Shown piece after piece: positions 1 through 8,372 of a DNA stretch of 64,000 nucleotides. The notes under the pieces were generated by a model. That model was given only the letters and a program-made list of their open reading frames with translations, was not told the DNA's origin and did not search any database. Both the position numbers and the translations under genes were made by a program. The DNA lies in assembly GCA_964438995.1 (NCBI GenBank), contig CAYTMQ010000003.1, positions 1 through 64,000 on the forward strand. The letters run 5' to 3'. Origin of the DNA: JABMMZ01 sp964438995. GTDB taxonomy: Bacteria > Bacteroidota > Bacteroidia > NS11-12g > UBA955. Each line of letters starts with the position of its first letter. The first letter of the stretch is position 1.

Positions 1-98
1 TATGGTGGACCAAAGGCGTCGGAATGGTCAAGTACATCAAATCTGAAGGCAAAACGCCCAAAGCGACGTGGGAGTTGGTGGATTACAAGCTAAAATAA
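1..98 (+). CDS. C-terminal end of a protein paralogous to the next gene (partial, cut by window edge)
   Basis: The frame starting at base 3 is open to a TAA at 96-98 and encodes 31 residues ending in WELVDYKLK. The stretch KGVGMVKYIKSEGK..WELVDYKLK lines up with the C terminus of the following gene (ASGIGLIKFKLKNG..WNLIRHKALNY), so this is the tail of a tandem paralogue whose start lies to the left of the window. The tail is typical of the last strand of a small secreted beta-rich lipoprotein, but no function can be given. The DNA after its stop is also similar to the DNA after the next gene's stop, which supports a tandem duplication. Confidence 0.7.
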   Translation, partial: WWTKGVGMVKYIKSEGKTPKATWELVDYKLK

Positions 99-117
99 CT
101 AGAATTAAAATCTCTTG

Positions 118-190
118 ACTTATTTTGAATAAAAGAAACTATACTAGCATCTTTAATCACATTAATTCATTAAGTATAACTCATATTTGT
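118..190 (+). repeat. Left copy of an imperfect direct repeat (tandem duplication downstream arm)
   Basis: The segment containing TTATTTTGAAT.AAAGAAACTAT.CTAG and then AATCACATTAA.TCATTAAGTA.AACTCAT matches 1017-1090 in the same orientation, about 900 bp away. Weaker similarity continues to the ends of both intergenic regions (AACTTCTTTT..., TACTTTG/TACTTGA). Each copy follows the stop codon of one paralogous lipoprotein gene, so the repeat unit is gene plus spacer. Confidence 0.7.
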
Positions 191-317
191 ATTATACTTG
201 CATTGTTAAATTAAAACTGTGAATTGATAACAACAATCCTAAAGATTATGTCAAACAAGATACAATAGACTTAACTTCTTTTTCAATTAGGTACTTGAAA
301 GTTAATGAACTAAACTT

Positions 318-995
318 ATGAATAAATCAAAATGTTTTTTATTTCTGATTCCAATTTTCATGCTACTAATGTGTATTCATTCAGGCTGTGAGTCTAATGA
401 TACTGCAACAGTTTGTACATTAAAAAATACTGTATTTACTCCTTTGGATGCTAAAAGTAAATTTATTTTCAAAGACTCTTCTTACTGGATTTATGAGGAT
501 AGTTCTAGTGGGATAATTGATAGTGTCTGGGTAAGTAGATGCCAAGTTGGTATTGGAAACATAGAAAAAGTGAATTATGAAACTAAAGGAAAATGCTATG
601 AAGGTATTACGGTAGATTATAATTCAAAGCGAAACAGAACATACTCTATTAAAATTTTCGCAGGCGGAACTAAAATCAATACAAATTACGATTTTGAGCC
701 ATTTTCAGTTTCATTTGTTGACTTTATTTCTAAAGAAATTAGTGATCAAATATTAATGAATGGAAATACGTTTGTTGAAGAATCTGACCCTGATTATGGA
801 GACGTGGTATTATTGGATTCTATGAAAGTTAAAGACCAAATATTTAAAAAGGTTATTTGCACTTCAAATCGCAATTCAATTGAACCTTACTTGTATTTGG
901 AAGCATACTTCGCATCTGGCATTGGTTTAATTAAATTCAAATTAAAAAATGGCACTACTTGGAATCTTATAAGACATAAAGCATTAAACTATTAA
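318..995 (+). CDS. Small predicted lipoprotein of unknown function
   Basis: The 225-residue product starts with a lysine and a hydrophobic stretch ending in a lipobox (IHSGC, Cys24), so it should be a lipid-anchored envelope protein. The rest is beta-strand-rich, with aromatic and charged residues alternating, and has no motif I recognise. The C-terminal ~30 residues resemble the partial gene at the left edge, so the two are tandem paralogues in similar spacer DNA. Proteins of this size and style occur as lineage-specific lipoprotein families in Bacteroidota. The function is unknown. The ATG at 318 directly precedes the signal sequence and no upstream alternative improves it. Confidence 0.75.
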   Translation: MNKSKCFLFLIPIFMLLMCIHSGCESNDTATVCTLKNTVFTPLDAKSKFIFKDSSYWIYEDSSSGIIDSVWVSRCQVGIGNIEKVNYETKGKCYEGITVDYNSKRNRTYSIKIFAGGTKINTNYDFEPFSVSFVDFISKEISDQILMNGNTFVEESDPDYGDVVLLDSMKVKDQIFKKVICTSNRNSIEPYLYLEAYFASGIGLIKFKLKNGTTWNLIRHKALNY

Positions 996-1016
996 AATAA
1001 ATTGTATTAAATTTAA

Positions 1017-1090
1017 CTTATTTTGAATCAAAGAAACTATTCTAGTATCGTCAATCACATTAAATCATTAAGTAAAACTCATTATTAAGT
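1017..1090 (+). repeat. Right copy of the imperfect direct repeat
   Basis: This copy matches 118-190 with scattered substitutions and follows the stop codon of the lipoprotein gene. No third copy of the gene follows: similarity fades at about 1190, where the C-terminal remnant of the opposite-strand gene begins. This looks like the right end of the duplicated array. Confidence 0.7.
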
Positions 1091-1206
1091 TATACCCGTT
1101 GGTAGCTATCATCATTTGAAAGTGATGACAGTCCTAATGCTTTAAAAGACTTCACTTCTTTTAATAATAGATACTTTGTGACACATTCAAATCCACCAAT
1201 CCAAAT

Positions 1207-1332
1207 CTACTTCTCTATCGGCTCTATCCTCATAAACAAGGTTTGTTTGCTTCTCCAATATTCGCCTACGAAAACATTGCCCTCTTTTGCTGGCAATATC
1301 AACAACTGACTGTAGTTGGTGTTAAGCGGCGT
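1207..1332 (-). pseudogene. In-frame 41-codon continuation beyond a TGA stop (severed C terminus of the next gene)
   Basis: Reading on past the TGA at 1333-1335 in the same frame gives 41 sense codons and then TAG at 1207-1209. The translation (…NYSQLLILPAKEGNVFVGEYWRSK…) looks like ordinary protein, with hydrophobic strand, glycine turn and aromatic residues, and reads as the natural end of the secreted protein upstream. The simplest reading is a nonsense change (or a sequence error) that split one ORF. TGA is a normal stop elsewhere in the window, including in host genes, so recoding is unlikely. No Met start of its own is plausible. Confidence 0.55.
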
Positions 1333-2802
1333 TCATTTTTGTGTTATCTTTTCTCCAGTTAATGATATAGAACCTATTACAGCATCGTTCTTTTTGCCAT
1401 CAGAGCCTTTTCTGTTGTAATCTAAGTAGTAACTAGAAAATTCTCCGGTGGTTTTGTTAACCGATGTAAATTGATAATCAAACCATCCTTGTGATTTGAT
1501 GTAATGCGCCAATAAAGTCGCACTGACAAACTCATACCCTTTCTCTAAATAGTATTCAGTAAAACGCTTCTTAACCACATCTTTTTCTATCAATTTAAAA
1601 TCTTTATCCAATACCAGATAGACCATATTGAACATTTTAATCGATATGTTGCTCAAGTTGCTTGAACCGCCTCCACTTAAAGAATTCAAAGTGTTTAACG
1701 CTACAGCGGATGCAGATACGACTTTCTTGTACTGTTCTGCTATGATGTAAGTGTTGCCATTTGGCGCAATGTGCACTTTATGGATGTAAAAACGCATGTT
1801 ATCATTGCTTTTTCCTTTGTCTTCATCTTTTACAGTAAGAGATAGCAACTCTTTCTTCCATGACATTTTTTCCATCTTTAACTCTTTCCCGGCTATGTCT
1901 AGTTTCATCATATACAATCCTTCACTTTTTGAAGTCATGATGTTTTTACCCTTTGGAAAATATTCTCCGTTTACATAAAGTTCGTTTTTAGTTTCGTCGA
2001 TGTAGCAACCTAACACACTTAAATCAGCTAGTCTTTTCATTGGCAAATCGAAGAGTTTACTTCCATCAGTAGCATCCAATAATATCAGAGAAAACTCTAC
2101 TTCTTTTGTCATTAAATTTTTCTTTTGCAATTTAAGAAAAGCAACATATTTATCTGAGCAATACAAAATATCAGCAGTTTCAATTTTATCAGATTCTTTG
2201 TTAGATGAATACTTCCACTCGCGTTTTAGTTTTTCAGAGTACATTTCTATCACATAACCAAGTTTCTTGTTTTTCTCCAATGTAGTTTTTATAAAACCTC
2301 CTGTTACTGGATAAGTACTAGAATTGCTTCCTTCTTTACTGGCTAGTGCCTGAGCGATTCTGCCTCTTTCATATTTATTGGCTTTTTTGATGTTTACTTC
2401 TCCAAGCTTTTTACCTGTAGCATCGTAAGTCAGCATATCAACGCCCTTTTTATTAGTCATCAGCAGAAAAAAGCAAGACCCATTATAACTCATTTCTACC
2501 AACTGAGATTTCTTAGGTCTTTGCATCTTAATTGCTTTGGTTGCTTTCAAATCGATATCAAACATATCGAGTTTAAAAGTAGCCATACCGCCACCAATTT
2601 TTTGCTCCCGATTGAATATGTAGTACCCTTTGATCTCTTCATTTTCAACGATGGTCCCCAAATTTGCTAAATCGCGTCTTGAAACATCGTTTAATTGTTT
2701 AACTGAACCCGACTCCTTTGACTTCTTTTGAGCAAATGTTTGACTTGAAGATAATAGAACAACACCCAATATTGCTCTAAAAATAATTTGATGAAATTTC
2801 AT
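1333..2802 (-). CDS. Large secreted protein of unknown function, probably C-terminally truncated
   Basis: The longest open frame begins at a TTG (2865), but the ATG at 2802 opens a clear Sec signal peptide (MKFHQIIFRAILGVVLLSSSQTFAQ), so I place the start there (489 residues). The mature part is rich in beta-strand-forming sequence with repeated patterns such as LYMMKLD and YIIAEQYKK, as in beta-propeller-like secreted proteins that report or store values. There is no catalytic motif. The ORF ends in an in-frame TGA followed by 41 more sense codons, so the native protein was probably longer. It sits downstream of the sigma/membrane-protein pair on the same strand, 52 bases after the end of the latter, and could share its transcript. 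I do not recognise the family with certainty. Confidence 0.7.
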   Translation of the reverse strand: MKFHQIIFRAILGVVLLSSSQTFAQKKSKESGSVKQLNDVSRRDLANLGTIVENEEIKGYYIFNREQKIGGGMATFKLDMFDIDLKATKAIKMQRPKKSQLVEMSYNGSCFFLLMTNKKGVDMLTYDATGKKLGEVNIKKANKYERGRIAQALASKEGSNSSTYPVTGGFIKTTLEKNKKLGYVIEMYSEKLKREWKYSSNKESDKIETADILYCSDKYVAFLKLQKKNLMTKEVEFSLILLDATDGSKLFDLPMKRLADLSVLGCYIDETKNELYVNGEYFPKGKNIMTSKSEGLYMMKLDIAGKELKMEKMSWKKELLSLTVKDEDKGKSNDNMRFYIHKVHIAPNGNTYIIAEQYKKVVSASAVALNTLNSLSGGGSSNLSNISIKMFNMVYLVLDKDFKLIEKDVVKKRFTEYYLEKGYEFVSATLLAHYIKSQGWFDYQFTSVNKTTGEFSSYYLDYNRKGSDGKKNDAVIGSISLTGEKITQK

Positions 2803-2854
2803 AATCCTAACTTTATTTGATACAAAAGTAATTAGAATGTCAAAATTTCCAAAT

Positions 2855-4600
2855 CTATAATTCAACTTCTTCTATTATTGATTCTAAAGTTTCCTTTATT
2901 TTTAACAAATTATAGGGTTGCTGGTCAGTGCAAATAACCTTATCAGCCGTAAGCGTATCGTTGATGGACATCGTTTTCCCGTCTTTACTGATGCCAATAA
3001 TCAAAATTCGCTGATTCCTAATGATATTAGTCAACCCGTATGTCGAACGCCCCATAGACCCAACCATAACGCTATTATAGTCTTTGAAAAATACTTTGAC
3101 ATCCGACAACCCATCCAAATCAAACTTGATGATCATATCAATTTTATCTTTCCAAATTGTAAATTTATCACAGTTGATATATCCAAAATTCGATGACACA
3201 AGATTGTTTAAAACACTCTTTTTTGATCCAGCATCAGATTCATTTAAGCCAGAATCAGAATAGTTAACAGCAGTAGTCTCAATTCTAAATTTCGGAATCA
3301 AGGTTACATTAACAATACGCTCTAAAAATGAAGAATCGTTTAAAAATACCCTTTCGTTATCAACAACTGCCTGGGCATTCTTTTTAACATATTTAGTGCT
3401 ACGCTTATCCAATATAAAATTGTAGTCGTATCTATCAAATTTCCCGTCAGGATTGAGATGGAACCTTAAATTTAAATTCTGTTTTTTGATGAACATCCTT
3501 TTTACATTTAACTTATCGCTCTTACACAAAGTGTTAAATGTTGAGTCAAAACAGGACGTATTTTTGAGAGTATTGAAGGTGTATTTTTCATGCATTTTAC
3601 CTTCATCCATAACCTCAGATTCTAAATACCAAATGGTATCATATTTCAACACTATATTGTCTTTTCTAAACAGTCTTCTTTTAGCAGGTTTAGACGGTGA
3701 GACTTCCTTCAACTTTGTAGGTTTGGTCCAATTAAACACACCACTATCATTTCTTTTTCCATAAAAAATGGTCATATCATTGTCAAACTTGCTTGGAAAT
3801 TGAATATTAAAACTTTCGCCTTCTTTTACCAATACCTCTTGGTTGTTGGATGTTGCTTTCACAAACAAAGAACCACCAGAAATCAATTGCTGCTTATCTG
3901 AGCAAGTATGCAAATCATGGCACCATAAATCGTAATAACTTGAAAACTCACGAATACTCAAATGCACATCTTTCAAACTGCCTTTGTTGTCTTTTGTCAC
4001 AAGGGTGTTTGCTTCAAAAGTAAGTTGAGTACCACCAAGTAATACAATGCTTGTATCTTTTGTATTGTCTATCGAGAAATTTTGCCAAGCCACACTATCA
4101 GATGTAGACAAATTGAAATAACTTTCCTGAATTGAATTGTTCTCAACAACATCAAACGAATCGATATCTTCAATTGGCTTTCCTATGCCAAAATAGGCCC
4201 TTTTCACCAATTGCACTTGATCCAACTTTTGAACCTTATAGTCAACTTGGTTTACCGTACTATCAACAATAGTTTGATTAAGTAATTTGGATTCAATATT
4301 TGATGTATTTTGAGTGTTCTTTTCCCCATCCAAAAACCCAAACATGGCGCCCAATATGGCTGCAAGTGCTAATATCCCTATTACAACTTTCTTTATAAAC
4401 AACTTCCATTTGATTGAAGCTATAGATTCTTCAACCCAATCTCTTCTTAAAACAGACAATGCCTCTCTATAAGATTCGACAGATTGCTGCAATTCTTCAT
4501 CAACAAGCAACTGTTGTTCAAAGATACTTTTCGCTTCAGCATCCATTGAAAAAGTGATGTACTGTTCTATTTGCTCTGAAATTTTTACTGAATTACCCAT
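2855..4600 (-). CDS. Membrane-anchored anti-sigma-like protein with large periplasmic domains
   Basis: Residues 1-65 are a cytoplasmic helical segment; a single membrane helix follows at about 70-90 (KKVVIGILALAAILGAMFGF); the remaining ~490 residues would be periplasmic. The start overlaps the end of the ECF sigma gene by 8 bases, the usual arrangement of a sigma factor and its membrane anti-sigma partner. I infer that the N-terminal segment binds the sigma factor. Periplasmic segments at about 184-268 (LLGGTQLTFEANTL… ISGGSLFVKA) and 473-560 (GYINCDKF…) resemble two segments of the secreted protein at 5939-7258. That suggests a shared ligand-binding or structural module. No canonical anti-sigma zinc motif was seen. 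Role confidence is moderate. Confidence 0.65.
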   Translation of the reverse strand: MGNSVKISEQIEQYITFSMDAEAKSIFEQQLLVDEELQQSVESYREALSVLRRDWVEESIASIKWKLFIKKVVIGILALAAILGAMFGFLDGEKNTQNTSNIESKLLNQTIVDSTVNQVDYKVQKLDQVQLVKRAYFGIGKPIEDIDSFDVVENNSIQESYFNLSTSDSVAWQNFSIDNTKDTSIVLLGGTQLTFEANTLVTKDNKGSLKDVHLSIREFSSYYDLWCHDLHTCSDKQQLISGGSLFVKATSNNQEVLVKEGESFNIQFPSKFDNDMTIFYGKRNDSGVFNWTKPTKLKEVSPSKPAKRRLFRKDNIVLKYDTIWYLESEVMDEGKMHEKYTFNTLKNTSCFDSTFNTLCKSDKLNVKRMFIKKQNLNLRFHLNPDGKFDRYDYNFILDKRSTKYVKKNAQAVVDNERVFLNDSSFLERIVNVTLIPKFRIETTAVNYSDSGLNESDAGSKKSVLNNLVSSNFGYINCDKFTIWKDKIDMIIKFDLDGLSDVKVFFKDYNSVMVGSMGRSTYGLTNIIRNQRILIIGISKDGKTMSINDTLTADKVICTDQQPYNLLKIKETLESIIEEVEL

Positions 4601-5102
4601 GTGTTTTGCTTACTAATGTTCTTAATTTCTCTAAACATTTATATTTCATCGATCTTGCCACATGTTCATTTCTGAATCCTAAAACCTTTGCTATTTCATC
4701 AAGTCTCTTTGCATCAAAATAAAACAACTTCAATAGTTTTCTGCATTGCTCACCTATATCAGACAAGGCTACTTGAGCGTCTTTAATCCTTTTCTCTTTT
4801 TCAATCAAAGTGTCAATATCAGAATCCATCTCATGAAATTGATCATTTTCTTGAAGCTCAATGTGCGACTTTTTGTTCCTCAATTTCCCCAACCAATAGC
4901 GCTTAGCAATCAACATAACCAGTGGCATTGGATTTGAGATGTCACTTACTTTCCCTTCTGAATACAGGCGCAGAAACACAATAATCGCCTCTTGCAATAC
5001 ATCTTCCGAATCTTGTTTTGAACCACTGTTGCGCAGGACCCAAGATGTTACTGAGCGTCGATTTTTATAAATGCTTTTTACTATTTCCGACTGATCTTTC
5101 AA
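4593..5102 (-). CDS. ECF-family RNA polymerase sigma factor
   Basis: This 169-residue protein has the two-domain layout of extracytoplasmic-function sigma factors. Region 2 covers about residues 8-75 (SKQDSEDVLQEAIIVFLRLY is the -10-binding/core-binding signature). Region 4 covers about 110-165 and contains a helix-turn-helix (LDEIAKVLGFRNEHVARSMKYKCLEKL). It should direct RNA polymerase to a small regulon, probably including its own operon. No ATG is available before region 2: the frame is closed by a TAA upstream, and a TTG at 5100-5102 is the best start. The gene overlaps the downstream anti-sigma-like gene by 8 bases, which indicates translational coupling. Confidence 0.9.
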   Translation of the reverse strand: MKDQSEIVKSIYKNRRSVTSWVLRNSGSKQDSEDVLQEAIIVFLRLYSEGKVSDISNPMPLVMLIAKRYWLGKLRNKKSHIELQENDQFHEMDSDIDTLIEKEKRIKDAQVALSDIGEQCRKLLKLFYFDAKRLDEIAKVLGFRNEHVARSMKYKCLEKLRTLVSKTHG

Positions 5103-5158
5103 AATATCTGTTTATATGGGATTATTGCAAAAATCAAAAAATGTCAACCAAAATATTT

Positions 5159-5812
5159 TTATCCTTCTTTTCCCAAGACATAAATCAATCTGGCGCCCCA
5201 AAAAACTTCTGGAAACCTTGTAACGCCTTGCTGAAAATCATTTAGAGGCATACTTGGATCTTTAGAGAGGTTGCTATTACTTACAACATTGCTATATGTC
5301 AATTTTCTTATATTATACATCAGTCCTAAAGACAATTCAATAGAAAATCTACCAGCAATTTTTCTTTGATGAACCAAATGACAATAAGGGGTATAATACA
5401 CTACATCAACTTTAGCCTTATCAAAATAATTTCGCCCATAGTTCTTAAAACTATAGTAATTACTAACGGCATTTTCTGAGTGATATGAATTAAAAAATCC
5501 CAATCGAAAACCAATAGCTTGCTTTGTACTTTTAGATTTTAGGCAAGCTGAATAACTTGCTGAGTAACCAACTGTATACACCCATGAACTATTGTAGTAC
5601 AAACACCTTGCAAACATTGGCACTCCTAGTCCAGCATGGACAGTTTGCCTATTCTTAAGTTGGTAATTATACCCTAAAAAACCCAATCCAGTGCGCGATG
5701 TAAACCCATTGACTTCAGCAGTTATACCATTTCTAAACAAAGGATCTGACGCATTAGATTTTAATGCCAGCAAACAAACGCCAATAAAAAGTATAATGAG
5801 TTTTAGTTTCAT
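5159..5812 (-). CDS. Secreted, probable outer-membrane beta-barrel protein
   Basis: The 217-residue product begins with a Sec signal peptide (about residues 1-21, ending SNA). It continues with alternating polar/hydrophobic strands rich in Tyr, Gly and Asn (GLGFLGYNYQL, AIGFRLGFFNSYHS, SIELSLGLMYNIRKL), as in small outer-membrane barrels. It is encoded 56 bases upstream of the sigma factor on the same strand, so it may be cotranscribed. No specific family was recognised. Confidence 0.65.
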   Translation of the reverse strand: MKLKLIILFIGVCLLALKSNASDPLFRNGITAEVNGFTSRTGLGFLGYNYQLKNRQTVHAGLGVPMFARCLYYNSSWVYTVGYSASYSACLKSKSTKQAIGFRLGFFNSYHSENAVSNYYSFKNYGRNYFDKAKVDVVYYTPYCHLVHQRKIAGRFSIELSLGLMYNIRKLTYSNVVSNSNLSKDPSMPLNDFQQGVTRFPEVFWGARLIYVLGKEG

Positions 5813-5938
5813 GCTTAGTACATCAAATTTAATTAAAAAAACTCATAAATGGCATTTATATTTTCTAATGAACAATAAAATTGCGCAAACAATAATATAC
5901 AAAGTTTGCCCGTTCTTACTGCTCAATCTACATACTTT

Positions 5939-7258
5939 ATGAAATCAATACTTCTGGCATGTCTCATGATATGCTGCCTAGACAATTATGCCCAGCTAAG
6001 CAATAGCTTCAATATTGTATTTGAGTCCAACCAGACAACCATCACAGATAAACAAAAAACCAGCATCAACAATGCTGCGAAGAAACTGCCTATTGGCGTT
6101 AGAGCCACTTTTTACCCATTGGCTTACGACAGCATTTCAGACATATACAGATTCACACATCTATCTCCGCAACAAGCCAATGCGATAGCAGAATACGCCA
6201 CTACAATCGGGTTCAAACTCATTGGAACGCCTAGAAACTTCCCAAGTGCTTATTCTGGCATGAGCGTTAGCGTTGTGATGCAATACATCCAAAAAATACA
6301 AACAGATTCAGCAACTAACGCTACCCTTGCACCTCTTCTTAACACACCAATTACCAATTATTTTACACCTAAACCTTCACAATTCTTTGTTATAAATCCA
6401 TTGAAAGATACGGTTTTATTTGGAAACGAAGGCACAAAAATGGTCTTCAAGGCTGGTAGTTTATTAAGTAAGAAGCCAATTGAAATTGAATTAAAAGAAT
6501 TTTATTCTATGGGCGATTACATCAAAAACGGCTTACAAACCACATCCAATGGCAGATACATCCAAACAGGTGGCAGTATTTATTTAAATGCAAGAGAAAA
6601 CGATGGCGCTAAAAAACAAGTATCCGTCAATCAAAACATTGGCATCGGATTGGATTTTACCATTGGCAAAAACGACACTGCTATGCAAATCTTTATAAAA
6701 GACCCAAAGTCGCCTAATGAAATTAATTGGATTTTACCTAAAAAAAGAACCGTTACAGAACATTGGGAAATGAATGAAATAGTGTATGACGCCAATGGTA
6801 AAGTAATTTCAAAGAAGACATATAGCAAAGAAGAATGGGCCCAAAAAGTAAAAGAAGATGAAGAAAAAAAGAAAGCCCAAGAAATCAAAGAAAAAACTTC
6901 TTCAATTATGGATACCAAACTCACCACATTTGATTTAGGATACATCAACTGTGATAGATTTCCAAATGAAACACTCGACAACATTACCCTTGATGCCGAC
7001 ACAAAAATACCTGGTGAATACTACATTGTATATTCTGATATAAGAGGCGTTATGAAAGGAACTGTCAACAACAATAAAATCAATTTCAATTCTATTTCTA
7101 CCACCAAAACAGCCATCATCATTGGGGTAAGCTTCATTGGCAAACAAGCCTACTTTTTCAAAAGTTTACTCAAAGGAGGCAAACTTTCAAACAACAAAAT
7201 TGAACTTAAACCAATAGATGAATCAAGCTTAAATGAAGAATTAAAATTGCTAAATTAA
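5939..7258 (+). CDS. Secreted protein with OmpA-like N-terminal region and domains shared with the anti-sigma-like protein
   Basis: The open frame begins earlier, but the ATG at 5939 starts a signal peptide (MKSILLACLMICCLDNYAQ), giving 439 residues. The region just after it (IVFESNQTTITDKQKTSI… and LSPQQANAIAEYATTIG) has the look of an OmpA/MotB-type peptidoglycan-binding domain. A central segment (VLFGNEGTKMVFKAGSL… TGGSIYLNA) and a C-terminal one (DLGYINCDRF, about residues 332-341) resemble matching parts of the membrane protein at 2855-4600. A charged, probably helical linker (KVKEDEEKKKAQEIKEK) separates them. It lies on the opposite strand to the sigma gene cluster and its end overlaps the convergent HTH gene by 4 bases. 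It may be a target or partner of that pathway; this is inference. Confidence 0.65.
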   Translation: MKSILLACLMICCLDNYAQLSNSFNIVFESNQTTITDKQKTSINNAAKKLPIGVRATFYPLAYDSISDIYRFTHLSPQQANAIAEYATTIGFKLIGTPRNFPSAYSGMSVSVVMQYIQKIQTDSATNATLAPLLNTPITNYFTPKPSQFFVINPLKDTVLFGNEGTKMVFKAGSLLSKKPIEIELKEFYSMGDYIKNGLQTTSNGRYIQTGGSIYLNARENDGAKKQVSVNQNIGIGLDFTIGKNDTAMQIFIKDPKSPNEINWILPKKRTVTEHWEMNEIVYDANGKVISKKTYSKEEWAQKVKEDEEKKKAQEIKEKTSSIMDTKLTTFDLGYINCDRFPNETLDNITLDADTKIPGEYYIVYSDIRGVMKGTVNNNKINFNSISTTKTAIIIGVSFIGKQAYFFKSLLKGGKLSNNKIELKPIDESSLNEELKLLN

Positions 7259-8262
7259 GACAACTTCACAAACGACCTCAATTCGTCAACTTGTTTGACC
7301 AATGTTGTTATAAACTTGGCTCTTTGTTTCTCTCCTACTTGAGAGACAAGTGTTGATTTGCCGATTAAATTCTCTTGCCAATGCTTTACTTGGTTGTTAA
7401 ACGAACTGTTGCTGGTGCGCATAAAATTAAAGGTATTATACCCTATATAAGTCGCTTCTTTGTTCTCACCTTTTATTAAAACACAGTTATTGCCTATCAT
7501 TAGCTCACTTATGTATAAAACGTAATCGGCATTACTATATTGACCAGTGATATAGTTCAATTTCTTGCCTGTTTCAGCTTGAAGCTCAATTGACCTCAAC
7601 AACTTTTCTAGTTCATCTAATACTTCCAAAACGGTTTCTTTCTCTCTAAAGAACCCCGATTCCCAGTAAAATCTAATTTGTTCTAAAGTGCTTTTTAATG
7701 TATCTGTATTCCAAATTTCAATTGACTTTAAGTTCAAAAATACTTCAGCAATTTTAGACGCTTTAATGTTCCAATCGCTAGGCAATTTAACATCTTCGAT
7801 TTTCAGTCGCTGCATTTCTGGAATGTTTAAAATCGACTTCGACCAATAGCACATTTTAAATCTTGCCAATTCTGGTATCAGTAAACTATAAAAAACAGGC
7901 AAATCCTCGGCAGCATAACAAATCTCAGATTGGCTAAACTGAGCCAACCAACTCAAATCTTTGTACAATGTCTCGAGATAATGCGTAAAACTATTCAATT
8001 CATTGCTCAAGTTATTGGTTCTAAAAGTGACGGCTTCAGAATCGTACTCTTTAAGCGATTCAATAGGCACATCAAAATAGTTGCACAACACCAAGGTTTC
8101 TGTTAATGAAAACTCTGTCTCGCATCTCAGTCTTCGATACGAACTATCTGAACTAATGTTTAATACTTGGGCAATCTCATCAGCAAGGTTGACATTAGAA
8201 GGAATCGACTTTCTTAATGTCTCTATAAATTGAGATTGAATATGTTGCTTATCATATTGCAT
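7255..8262 (-). CDS. HTH-type regulator (N-terminal DNA-binding domain, unknown C-terminal domain)
   Basis: I place the start at the ATG at 8260-8262 rather than the TTG at 8358, because the extra N terminus is not protein-like and spans the island junction. Residues 1-75 resemble a lambda-repressor/BetR-like helix-turn-helix (LADEIAQVLNISSDSSYRRLRCETEFSLTETLVLCNYF). The remaining ~260 residues are mostly helical and unassigned. Proteins of this length with an N-terminal HTH are common transcription regulators in Bacteroidota. The proposed left edge of the genomic island lies only ~45 bases upstream of the start codon, so the native promoter of this gene has probably been separated from it or replaced. 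Confidence 0.65.
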   Translation of the reverse strand: MQYDKQHIQSQFIETLRKSIPSNVNLADEIAQVLNISSDSSYRRLRCETEFSLTETLVLCNYFDVPIESLKEYDSEAVTFRTNNLSNELNSFTHYLETLYKDLSWLAQFSQSEICYAAEDLPVFYSLLIPELARFKMCYWSKSILNIPEMQRLKIEDVKLPSDWNIKASKIAEVFLNLKSIEIWNTDTLKSTLEQIRFYWESGFFREKETVLEVLDELEKLLRSIELQAETGKKLNYITGQYSNADYVLYISELMIGNNCVLIKGENKEATYIGYNTFNFMRTSNSSFNNQVKHWQENLIGKSTLVSQVGEKQRAKFITTLVKQVDELRSFVKLS

Positions 8263-8307
8263 AAAAAAAGTATAGTACCCTTGTGTATCAAGGCTTTCAG
8301 CCGATTG

Positions 8308-8327
8308 GGCAACAAATAGGCAACAAA
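8308..8327 (+). repeat. Left-end copies of the GGCAACAA repeat; candidate left attachment/arm-site region of the island
   Basis: Two tandem units, GGCAACAAATA (8308-8318) and GGCAACAAA (8319-8327), occur just left of the first island gene. The 11-mer GGCAACAAATA recurs in the same orientation at 41123-41133 and 41154-41164, beyond the integrase genes at the other end. Direct repeats at both ends are what site-specific integration by a tyrosine recombinase leaves. Whether these are the crossover core or integrase arm sites cannot be decided from one sequence. Confidence 0.5.
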
Positions 8328-8372
8328 GTTGAGTGAAACAAGGGAAAACAGGTAACAAAATAGTGCTTTTGG

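Noticed and set aside
1333..1335. TGA recoded as a sense codon
   Set aside because: TGA is the evident stop of many genes here, including ATGA overlaps at 45618-45621 and 48726-48729 in host DNA, so a general recoding is excluded.
8263..8358. 32-residue N-terminal extension of the HTH protein from a TTG
   Set aside because: The extension is not protein-like, uses a TTG and crosses the proposed island junction; the ATG at 8262 opens directly before the HTH.
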